Source: Spiroplasma cantharicola (GTDB taxonomy: Bacteria; Bacillota_I; Bacilli_A; Mycoplasmatales; Mycoplasmataceae). Taken from it: a stretch of 64,000 nucleotides of DNA. Each line of letters begins with the position of its first letter. The first letter of the stretch is position 1. The stretch spans positions 992,001 to 1,056,000 of the forward strand of contig NZ_CP012622.1 in the NCBI RefSeq assembly GCF_001281045.1, written 5' to 3'. The notes under the pieces are model-generated. The model had not been told where the DNA came from. It did not search any database and saw nothing but the letters and a program-made list of their open reading frames with translations. This document shows positions 11,368 to 20,246 of the stretch, piece by piece. The translations under genes and the position numbers were made by a program.

Positions 11368-11396
11368 ATCAAAAAACACGATTATAAATCGTGTTT
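11368..11396 (-). terminator. Terminator of pgk
   Basis: A perfect 10-bp stem (AAACACGATT / AATCGTGTTT) with a 3-base loop is followed on the minus strand by a T-run. Confidence 0.9.
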
Positions 11397-11405
11397 GTTT
11401 TATAA

Positions 11406-12602
11406 TTATTTATTTTGAATTGCTTCAACTCCTGGTAATACTTTACCTTCCATATATTCTAAAGAAGCTCCACCACCAGTTGAAATATGTGTGAATTTTT
11501 CTTTAAATCCTAATTGAATTGCTGCTGCTGCTGAATCTCCTCCACCAATTAAAGTAAATGCATTTTTTAAATTTGCAATAGCTTCGCAAACTGCTAATGT
11601 TCCTTTATTATAGTGATTGAATTCAAAAACTCCCATTGGGCCATTTCAAGCTACTGTTTTTGCATTTTTTAAAGTATCTTCAAACAACTTAATTGATTTA
11701 GGACCAATATCTAACCCCATTACATCATCAGGTAAATCAACACCTGATATTGTTGGTGGTGTATCTTTAAAGTCACTATTATTTGCAGAATCTATTGGTA
11801 AAATAATTTTTCCATTAGCTTTATCTAAATATTGTTTTGCTAAAGCCACTTTATCTTCTTCACATAATGACTTTCCAATTTTATGACCTTGTGCTTTGAA
11901 GAATGTATATGCCATTCCCCCTCCAATAATAATTTTATCTGCCTTCTCTAATAAATTATCAATAACTCCTATTTTGTCAGAAACCTTAGCTCCACCAATT
12001 ATTGCAATAAATGGGTGTTCAGGTTTATCAATTCCCTTTGCTAGCATTTCTAATTCTTTTTGAACTAAAAAACCAACACAACTTTCCTTTATATTAGATG
12101 CAATTCCAACATTTGAAGCATGAGCTCTATGAGCTGTTCCAAATGCATCATTTACAAATACATCTCCTAAACTAGCTCAGTATTTACCAAGTTCACTGTT
12201 ATTTTTTGATTCATATTTAACAACCTCTCCATTTTGAACGTCTTCAAAACGTGTGTTTTCAAATAAAATTATTTCTCCAGCTTTTAAAGATTTAATTGCT
12301 GATTCCAATTCTTTTCCTCTTGTTTGTGCTATGAATTTTACTGATTTTTTTGATATTTCTTCCAATTTTTTAGCAATCGGTGCCAATGTTTTTTTGGTTT
12401 TATCGCTTTCTTCTTTAATTCTACTTAAATGTGAAAATAAAACAATTTTTGCTCCTTTTTCAATTAAGTAATTAATTGTTGGTAAAGCTGCTTTAATACG
12501 GTTATCATCAGTTATAACCCCATCTTTTAATGGTACATTAAAATCAACTCTAACAAGAACAGTTTTATCTGCTACTTGAATATCGTTTAGTGTCTTTTTC
12601 AT
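11406..12602 (-). CDS. pgk: Phosphoglycerate kinase
   Basis: Phosphoglycerate kinase makes ATP and 3-phosphoglycerate from 1,3-bisphosphoglycerate in glycolysis. The 398-residue product, the normal size, begins with the signature [14 protein letters not shown] (residues ~20-33), has LFENTRFE, the nucleotide-binding [13 protein letters not shown] and the C-terminal [11 protein letters not shown] and [10 protein letters not shown] stretches. UGA is Trp at 12177-12179 and 11646-11648. AGGAG stands upstream of the ATG. The Panacea-domain gene lies 22 bases upstream and gapA beyond it, so the common gapA-pgk pair is interrupted by an unrelated gene. A strong terminator follows. Confidence 0.96.
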
Positions 12603-12624
12603 TTTTATATTCTCCTATACTTAT

Positions 12625-13137
12625 TTATTTTAAAACATTTTTAACTATAAAATCTATATATTCAAAAAAATTATCGTTGTTTTCCATATGAAAACTTAAA
12701 ATATCTTGATCAGTAATTAAATAATTTTTACTTGGACTATATATTTTTTTTCATGGTGTTTGTTCATGACAAATCGAAACTATATCCCAATGTTTTAAAT
12801 TTAATAAAAATTTAATAATCTCATAAGTAATCTTATTTTCAATTTCAAAGTTATTAGATATTTTGAAATCCTTTTCTTTGTCAAAAATTAAAGGAACATT
12901 TAATTTAGAATATTTTGTATGATTCTTTCATAATTCATAAATTACTGGACCTCATTTTCAAGTTTCAAATTTTATATCAACTATTTTAGATTTAAAAATT
13001 AAAAAGTAGGAATAGATAATATACATTATTTTTTGAATTTGAATTTGAGTAACCTTTTTAAGATTATTATTTAATTTAACCTTTGCAATTACATTAAGTA
13101 CATACTCAATATATTCTTCTTTTGAATAAAAAAACAT
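12625..13137 (-). CDS. Panacea-domain (SocA/GepA-like, DUF4065) protein
   Basis: The gene is invisible under the standard code because UGA Trp codons interrupt it; with UGA = Trp it encodes 170 residues from an ATG at 13135-13137 behind GAGGTG. It matches the Panacea/DUF4065 pattern: TQIQIQKIMYIIYSYFLIF (residues ~30-48), FETWKWGPVIYELW (~57-70, the hallmark aromatic-tGPV segment) and HEQTPWKKIYS toward the C-terminus. Family members include SocA, a proteolytic adaptor and antitoxin, and many are antitoxin halves of toxin pairs. Here no toxin-like partner is adjacent: gapA and pgk flank it. A 10-bp hairpin covers its start codon. The family call rests on motif resemblance; function is open. 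Confidence 0.72.
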
Positions 13138-13175
13138 ATTTTCACCTCAATAATAATATCGTGTAAAAATATGTT
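13133..13175 (-). promoter_or_regulatory. Hairpin enclosing the start codon of the Panacea gene
   Basis: A perfect 10-bp inverted repeat (AACATATTTT / AAAATATGTT) with a 23-base loop places the ATG of the Panacea gene in the 3' arm and its GAGGTG ribosome site in the loop. It lies just after gapA and lacks a T-tract, so it looks more like a translation-control element than a terminator. Confidence 0.5.
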
Positions 13176-13195
13176 AATTGTTTTATTTTAGAAAA

Positions 13196-14209
13196 TTATA
13201 AACTTAACATGTAGTTAATTGTACGGATAAACTGTGAAGTAAATGAATTTTCATTGTCATATCATGCAAATACTTTAACTAATTGTTTTCCATCAACTTC
13301 CATAACTCTTGTTAAAGTTGCATCAAAGATTGAACCATATGTTGATCCAATTACGTCTTGTGAAACGATTTCTTTTGTACAATATTCTAAAGCTGCTTTC
13401 AAGCCAGCATCTTTTGAAATTGCTGTTTTAATTGAGTTATTAATTTCATCAACAGTTGTATTTTTTGCTAATTCAACAGTTAAGTCAACAATTGATCCAG
13501 TAATTGTTGGCACACGTAATGCTAAACCATCTAATTTCCCATTTAAGTTTGGTAAAACTTTTCCTACTGCTGCTGCTGCTCCAGTTTTTGATGGAACAAT
13601 ATTTCATGCTGCTGCACGTCCACGACGTAAGTCAACGTGAGGTAAGTCTAATAAGTTTTGGTCATTTGTAACGGCATGAATTGTATTCATTAATCCTTTA
13701 ACAATTCCAAATTTCTCATCTAAAATTTTTGCTACTGGTGATAAACAGTTTGTTGTACATGAAGCTGCTGAAACTATTGTATCATCAGCTGTAATTGTTT
13801 TGTGGTTTACACCAAAAACAACTGTTTTTAAATCTCCTGTTGCTGGAGCTGAAATAATTACTTTTTTAGCTCCTGCATCAATGTGAGCTTGTGACTTTGC
13901 TTTATCAGCATAGAATCCAGTACATTCTACTACTAAGTCAATACCCATTTTTCCTCATGGTAAGTTTTTAGCTTCTCTTTCAGCTAAAATTTTAATTTCT
14001 TTACCATTAACTACTATTGCATCTTCTTTAGCCTCTATTTTTCCACTCATAAATCTCCCGTGAGCTGAGTCAAATTCTAATAAGTATGCTAATGTTTTTG
14101 AGTTTGTTAAATCGTTAATTGCTACAATTTCAACATTTTTTGATAAGAATAATTGTCTAAAAGCTAGACGCCCAATTCTTCCAAAACCGTTAATTGCTAT
14201 TTTTTTCAT
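13196..14209 (-). CDS. gapA: Glyceraldehyde-3-phosphate dehydrogenase
   Basis: This is the phosphorylating GAPDH of glycolysis, which oxidises glyceraldehyde-3-phosphate with NAD. The 337-residue product starts [14 protein letters not shown] (NAD-binding fold), has the catalytic Cys ~151 in SAASCTTNC followed by [11 protein letters not shown], and the phosphate-site segment RRGRAAAWN. The C-terminus has the conserved WYDNE motif. UGA is Trp at 13955, 13604 and 13262. The start is behind GAAAGGA, and a TATAAAAT element (minus strand, ~14236-14243) may be its -10. No strong terminator separates it from the Panacea gene, so the two may be co-transcribed, possibly with pgk. Confidence 0.96.
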
Positions 14210-14304
14210 ATTTGGTCGTTTCCTTTCACGTCTTTATTTTATACCTTAATGACTTAATTTATTAAAAAAAAGCACAAAAATTTATTTCCAATTTTTCCGA
14301 CTAA

Positions 14305-14323
14305 TTTTTCCAATGTGGAAAAA
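14305..14323 (-). terminator. Hairpin after dnaI, possible terminator
   Basis: An 8-bp inverted repeat (TTTTTCCA / TGGAAAAA) directly follows dnaI. No good T-tract follows on the minus strand, so termination is uncertain. The remaining bases to 14210 hold the gapA promoter region. Confidence 0.4.
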
Positions 14324-14329
14324 AATCTA

Positions 14330-15229
14330 TTAATATCTTTTATTAGTTCCAGTTAAATGAAATTCAAATGTTAAACCCTTTAGTCTTTCTGTAAATCTTA
14401 AAGTTTTTTGCTTTTCAAATTTTTTTTCTTCAACTCCAGTCACTCTTTTATTTAAATAATAACCCTGTAATTCTGAAATTGAAAAATTTGAAGTAAAATG
14501 AGTTACCATTTTATTTTCCAACCTATGATTTAAAATTCCAAATAGTAATTCATCTCTACTTCAGTCACTAACTATCTCTGCTCCAATATCATCAAGTATT
14601 AATATATCAACATTTAAGCAATCATCATAAAATTTAGACAATTCATTTCTTTCTTGATTATTAAATGTATCTTTTACTATTTTTACTAATTTATTTACAG
14701 TAACAAAAATGACTTTTTTATCTTTTTTTGCATAATAATTTGCCAATCTTTTCATTAAAAAAGTTTTACCAATTCCAGGTTTACCGTGCAGATAAAATCC
14801 CTTTCATGAATTATTAGTTAAATTTTCTCTAATCTTAGTAAATAATGTTTTTTGGGTCAAACTAACTTTTGATAAGTCTAAAGCTTCAATATATTCGCCA
14901 ATAGTTTGAGTATTCTCTTTTAAATCATAATCTGCATATATTATATTTTTTGTAATTTTATAATCTTTGTTTTCAAATACTCAATGTTTACAATTTTTAC
15001 TTGCAATATAAAAAACATTATTTTTATAAACAAGTTTTTGTTGGACACCTACAATTGGTTGCTTGCAAAACCTCAATTCTTCTTCTTTAGAACAATAGAT
15101 ATAATCACTTAGAAATCTTCTAATAAGTAAAATGTTATTTTCCAATATTTGATCTGTTATACTATATTTTTTAATTAGTTCTTTAAAATCCTTGTGATTT
15201 TTAATTTCTTCTAAAGTTAATTGCTTCAT
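14330..15229 (-). CDS. dnaI: Primosomal protein DnaI (helicase loader)
   Basis: DnaI-type AAA+ ATPases load the replicative helicase. The 299-residue product has an N-terminal domain (with KQPIVGVQQKLVYKNN) and a C-terminal AAA+ domain with Walker A GKPGIGKT and Walker B ILILDDIGAE, then a sensor region (HFTSNFSISEL). UGA is read as Trp at 14981, 14561 and elsewhere. Its ATG follows directly on the TAG of dnaB (TAGATG), so the two are translationally linked, matching the dnaB-dnaI pair of Bacillus. The N-terminal zinc-binding Cys set of Bacillus DnaI is not obvious here. Confidence 0.88.
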
Positions 15230-16498
15230 CTAAAAATCACCTCATCCTGTTTCATCAAAAACTAAATCATCTTCAATTTTTATTTTATATGTTTCTTTAT
15301 GTAAAGCCTCATCTCATTTAGAATCCAATTCAATTTTATGCTCTTTTTTAATCTTTCCTTTTGATTTTTGATGAGCAACTTTTAGATATTCAAAAGCTTC
15401 AGCAGCAACATTAAATCCATTTTCTGACATTGTTGCTCCAATTTTATAAATATAATTAGGAATGATCTTTCCTTTATTTTTTAAGAAAACAAAATCCAAT
15501 AAACAATTAATTACTCCATTTCTTAACTTATATTTATTTTGTAAAATTTCAACTATTTCATTATGAATTTTATCCAACTCTATTATATTTGCAGATTTAG
15601 AATTTATTAAAGCTAATAAATATTCTTCAGGTTCTATTGTTTCCATTTCTGTTAATTTTTTATTTTTTTGATTTTGAATATTTAATTTAGCGTCAAAGTC
15701 AGGAATAGTTTCGCTAAACTCGTCTTTTTTAAAAATAACTTTTGAAGCTTCTTTATAGAATAATTGACTATCAAATGAGCACGTTTCTTTATCATAAATC
15801 TTTTTTATTATTTTTTCAATTTCATTTTGAGTTATATTATATGATCCAAAAACTTCCTCTACTGCTTTTTGAACAACTTTATTACTTTCACTAATTATAA
15901 AATCTTCTTTTTCTAAAGATTTTATTAATTGCTTATAATCTAATCCGTTTAATAATGCATTTGTTCTTTTTGGTTTTGCCTTAATCATTTTTGCTTCGTT
16001 TGCTATGTCTTTTTTAACCTCTCCAAAAACTTCAACAAATTTTGAAGATGTATCTTGATAACCACTTTCTATTGAAACTTCTCCTTCATCTCTAAATGAA
16101 AATCTAACCAATTCATAATCGTCTTTGCCAAGCTTAGATATTAATACATTATTGAAAACCTGATTTTCAAAAAAGATTGAAGGTTCTAATGGTGAATAAA
16201 GATTAAAGATTATAGTTTTTCGTTCTTTATTTTCTAAAGTTCTTAAGAGTCCTAACGCTTCTAATTTTTTAAAATATTTAGGTAAACTATTTTGTGAAAT
16301 ACCTGTAATTTTTGAAAGTCTATTATCTGACAAATTTATTTTTTTTAGATCATGAAAAATATATGACTCGTTAATTAACGAATAGTATAAAGAAACTGCT
16401 TTAGAGCCCATTATTGGCTGGTATAAGTAAGTTATAATCTTAATATTTGAACTATCTATCATATTTTTTAAAATGACTCTGTAATTAAAATTATTCAT
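15230..16498 (-). CDS. dnaB: Replication initiation / membrane attachment protein (DnaB of Firmicutes, DnaB/DnaD family)
   Basis: The 422-residue protein resembles the Firmicutes initiation protein DnaB (not the helicase), which works with DnaD and DnaI at oriC and restart sites. The N-terminal part (YLYQPIMGSKAVSLYYSLI, residues ~24-42) is a winged-helix-like domain, and the C-terminal part has helical DnaB2-like segments (YIYKIGATMSENGFNVAAEA-like stretch near residue ~360). UGA is Trp at 15314 and 15242. Its stop abuts dnaI. It begins a new unit after the fpg terminator region reading toward gapA. Assignment rests on position beside dnaI, fpg and polA, and on domain resemblance. Confidence 0.8.
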
Positions 16499-16601
16499 TG
16501 TATACCTCTTACCCTTTTGACTTACTAATAATAAAAAAAAAGAAAAAAAAGGAAATAGATTTAATAATCTTTTAAAAATTGACTATTAATTGTTAATAAA
16601 A

Positions 16602-16634
16602 AAAACTAAAAAACACCTTAAATAAAGGTGTTTT
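16602..16634 (-). terminator. Terminator of the dnaE-polA-fpg block
   Basis: A perfect 10-bp stem (AAAACACCTT / AAGGTGTTTT) is followed on the minus strand by a long T-run. Confidence 0.9.
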
Positions 16635-16639
16635 AGAAG

Positions 16640-16648
16640 TTATCCACA
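16640..16648. promoter_or_regulatory. Perfect DnaA-box consensus
   Basis: TTATCCACA matches the 9-bp DnaA-box consensus exactly. It sits in the intergenic space between the fpg stop codon and the terminator. Only one box was noticed, so this is not an origin; a chance match in a 64-kb AT-rich window is possible. Confidence 0.4.
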
Positions 16649-16650
16649 AC

Positions 16651-17484
16651 TTAATATAGAAATTGACATTCTTTACAGAAATAAGTGCCTCTTCCATTTA
16701 CTTTTATTTTCTCAATAATTCTTCCACATTCATAGCAAGGTTTATTTTTTCTTGTATGTACTTTTAACTCATTTTGAAATTTACCATCTATTCCTTGCTC
16801 TGGTTGATAAGTATCTATTGTTGAACCACCAAGATCAATTGAGCGTTTTAATATTTTTTTAGAAGATTTAAGTATTCTTTCATAGTCTTCTAAATTAAGA
16901 GCACTAGCTCTTTTTTCAGGGTGAATTTTTGAATCAAACAAGATTTCGTCAGCATAAATATTGCCAATTCCTGATATTTTGGTTTGGTCTAATAAGACTG
17001 TTTTAATATGTTTATTTGAACGAGACATTATATCAAGTAAATATTGGCCATTTAAAGCGCTATTAAAGGGTTCTGGACCCACCTTATTTATTGGATTTTG
17101 ACTTTTAAATGTAGCTTTTTCTTGCAAATGAAATGTTCCAAATTTTCTTGTATCACTGTATACCATCATTTTATTATCACTTAATTCAAAAATTGCTTCA
17201 ACATGCTTTGTATCATATACAGTTTGTGAATCGAAAACAAATCATTTACCTTCCATTCTTAAATGGCTTATTAAAACAAGATCTTGCAATTCAAAAATTA
17301 TATGTTTTGCAATTCTTGATATATTATCTATTTTTCTACCTTTAATCTTATTTTCAAAATCTTCAATCGAGATATCTGTTTTAATTAGATTTGGATAAGT
17401 TATTTTAACTTTTTTTATTGTAAGATTTTTAACCTTACTATTTAAGGTTCTTACAACGGTTTCAACTTCTGGTAATTCTGGCAT
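16651..17484 (-). CDS. fpg: Formamidopyrimidine-DNA glycosylase
   Basis: Fpg/MutM excises oxidised purines such as 8-oxoguanine and cuts the abasic site. The product has 277 residues, begins with the catalytic signature MPELPEVET (Pro2 nucleophile, Glu3), has the helix-two-turn-helix region TKISGIGNIYADEILF and ends with a zinc finger (C-x2-C in CYECG, then C-x2-C in FCKEC). UGA is Trp at 17242. It follows polA with 14 bases between and an AAGGAG site, repeating the polA-fpg order of Bacillus. Fpg is retained in many Mollicutes. A terminator follows. Confidence 0.95.
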
Positions 17485-17498
17485 AATTTTAAGTCTCC

Positions 17499-20195
17499 TT
17501 ATTTAAGATTAAATCAATCATTTGCTTGCGAATAATTTATTTCTAATTCAACAAGTGCTTCTCTATTTTTATTTGCTATTTTTAATAAATCATTATAAGC
17601 TTCTTGCATAGTTTTTAAAACCATAGTTTTAACTTCTTCTAATTCTTGCTTTTTAACTAATAGAATAATTTCATCATGAATTTGAGCTATCATCTTTGAT
17701 TGTAATTTTTGAGATTTTAAGTTTTTAAATACATTAATCATAGCAACTTTTAAGATATCAGCAGCTGTTCCTTGTATTGGAGCATTAACAGCTGCTCTTT
17801 CACCAAATTGTTTTACCATATAATTAGTATTACTTAATTCATAAATATATCTTCTACGATTCCCTAATGTTTCAACATAACCTTTTTCATAACCAAGTTT
17901 TATAACTTCTTCTTTAAATTTTAAAATTTGAGGAAAAGCTTCATAATAAGTTTTTATATATTCTTTAGCTTGGGGAATAGAAATTTTTAAATCCTTTGCA
18001 AGACCAAAGTCACTCAAACCATAAAGAATTCCAAAATTAAATACCTTTGCAACTCTTCTTTGTTCTGAACTAATTTTTTCATCTTGATTTAATTTAAATA
18101 TACTTCTTGCAGCTTCTGAATGAATATCTCTATTCATTGAAAAAATTTCAACAAGTTTTTTTTCATTAACTATATCTGCTAAAACTCTTAATTCAATTTG
18201 AGAGTAGTCAAAACTCAAATATACATTATCTTCTTTAGTTACAAATATTTTTCTAACATTTTTTTGTTCTTCATCTCTTACAGAAATATTTTGAATATTT
18301 GGATAACTAGAACTTAGTCTTCCTGTATTTGTAAGGGTTTGATTAAAAATTGTATGTACTTTATTATCTGGATGAATAAATTTTTCAAAACCTTTTAAGT
18401 AAGTTGAATGTAATTTATTATATTTTCTAAAAGCAATAATTTTTGAAATTACAGGATGCTTATCTTCTAAATAATCCAAAGTTTCTCTATCGGTACTTCC
18501 TTTATTGTAATCAGGTAATTTTAGTTTTTCAAAAAGTAGTTCTTTTAATTGTTTTGGAGAAGCTAAATTAAAATCCTTGTCTATATATTCTTTTAAATCA
18601 TCTTTTATATCTAATTCCAAATCAACTAGTAATTGTAATATATTTTTTTCTTGTTTTGCAAGTTCATCACGATCAACTTGAATTCCTTCAATTTCCATAT
18701 CAATTAAAACTTTGGCAAATTCAAATTCAATTTTTTCATACAAGCTCATTTGATTATTATCTTTTAATAACTTCAAAATTTCTTGTTCATCTTTTTTTAT
18801 TAGTAAAACTTTGTTTACAATATAGTCCATTTTTACTTTTTCATCAATCACTTGAGTTTTTTTAACACCCTTACCAAAAATCTCTTCAAAAGTTTTTGTT
18901 TCAATTGAAGGGTCAATCATAATTATATGTTGATCAAAAGTTGATTTAACATTTGAATTGATAACATAGCAAGCAATCATCATATCATAAATAAATAAAT
19001 CAGGATTTATTTGATAGCCCATTTTCATTAATGCAATAATAGTTTTTTTAACATCATAAGTTTTAAACTTTGAGTTTTTTAAAAATATTTGAAATTGTTC
19101 ATCAATTACAGAATTATTCCAATTAAAAATATCTACGGTTTCACTTGTATTAAATGAATAATAAAAATTTCCCTTTGAATTTGCTATTGCAATTCCAATT
19201 ACATCACTTGTGTGATAATTATCATTTAGTGTTTCTAAATATATATAGTTCTCAGAGTCACTATATTTTGGCTCTCATTTATTTAAAACAATATACTCTA
19301 ATTTTTCTTCCTTGGTTTCCACACTGTTTTTTGAACTATATTTTTTTAAAAGAGAATTCATTTCGTATTTTATAAAAAAATTCTTAAGAGCTTCAAAATT
19401 TATTTCAGTTTTATTAAAGTCTATTTTATTCAATTCCATATCTTTATAAATTGTTGCTATTTCTTTTGAAAGGAACGCATCTTCTTTTCCAGAAATTAAT
19501 TTAGCTTGCTTTGCACCTTTTATTTTTTCAAGATTATTATAAATATTTTCTAATGTATGGAATTCTTGTAATAAGTCCTTTGCAGTTTTTTCTCCAATCC
19601 CTGCAACACCCTTGATATTATCTGAAGAATCTCCTCTAAGACCTTTATAATCAATTACTTGCTCAGGAGTTACCCCTCATTTATCAAATAATTTTTCACG
19701 ATTATAAACTACTAGTTCACTAGTTCCAATTTGAGGTGATAAAACAAATGTTTTATCTGATATCAATTGATACATATCTTGATCACTTGTTAAAATATGA
19801 GTTTCTGCTTCTTTATTACTTTCCAAAGTTTTAGTTATTGATCCAATAATATCATCTGCTTCATAATTATCCACTTCAAATCATTCGATATTGGCATTTG
19901 TTAAAAATTCCCTAACTATGGGAAATTGTAAAACTAGCTCAGAAGGAGTTTTAGCTCTTCCTGCTTTATAATCTTTTAATTTTTCATGTCTAAAGGTTTT
20001 TTTACCTTTGTCAAAAGCTACCTTAACGCAAAAATAATCATTTTTTTCAATAATATTCATAAGCATATTAATAAATGAGAATACAGCATTTGTGGGTATC
20101 CCACTTTTTGTTGTTAATGTTGCTCTTCCATAAGAACTATAAAATGCTCTAAAAATTAAAGCATTACCATCAACAAGTAAAAATTTGTTTTTCAT
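17499..20195 (-). CDS. polA: DNA polymerase I
   Basis: The 898-residue protein has the full-length PolA layout: an N-terminal 5'-nuclease domain (LLVDGNALIFRAFYS at the start; GVAGIGEKTA helix-hairpin-helix at ~200), a middle 3'-5' exonuclease-like domain, and a C-terminal polymerase domain. Motif A DYSQIELRV is at ~663, motif B RRVAKVFNFGILYG at ~713-726 and motif C QIHDE at ~838-842. In the exonuclease domain the expected Asp-x-Glu pair reads YLE, so proofreading is probably lost, as in several relatives. The ATG at 20193-20195 is preferred to upstream starts because GGTGG precedes it. It lies 51 bases downstream of dnaE and leads into fpg. Confidence 0.94.
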
Positions 20196-20246
20196 ATTTT
20201 CCACCATTAATTCTATATAACACAAAGAAACTTATCACTCTTTTTA

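Noticed and set aside
16640-16648. Replication origin
   Set aside because: A single DnaA box with no AT-rich unwinding cluster or dnaA/dnaN neighbour is not an origin.
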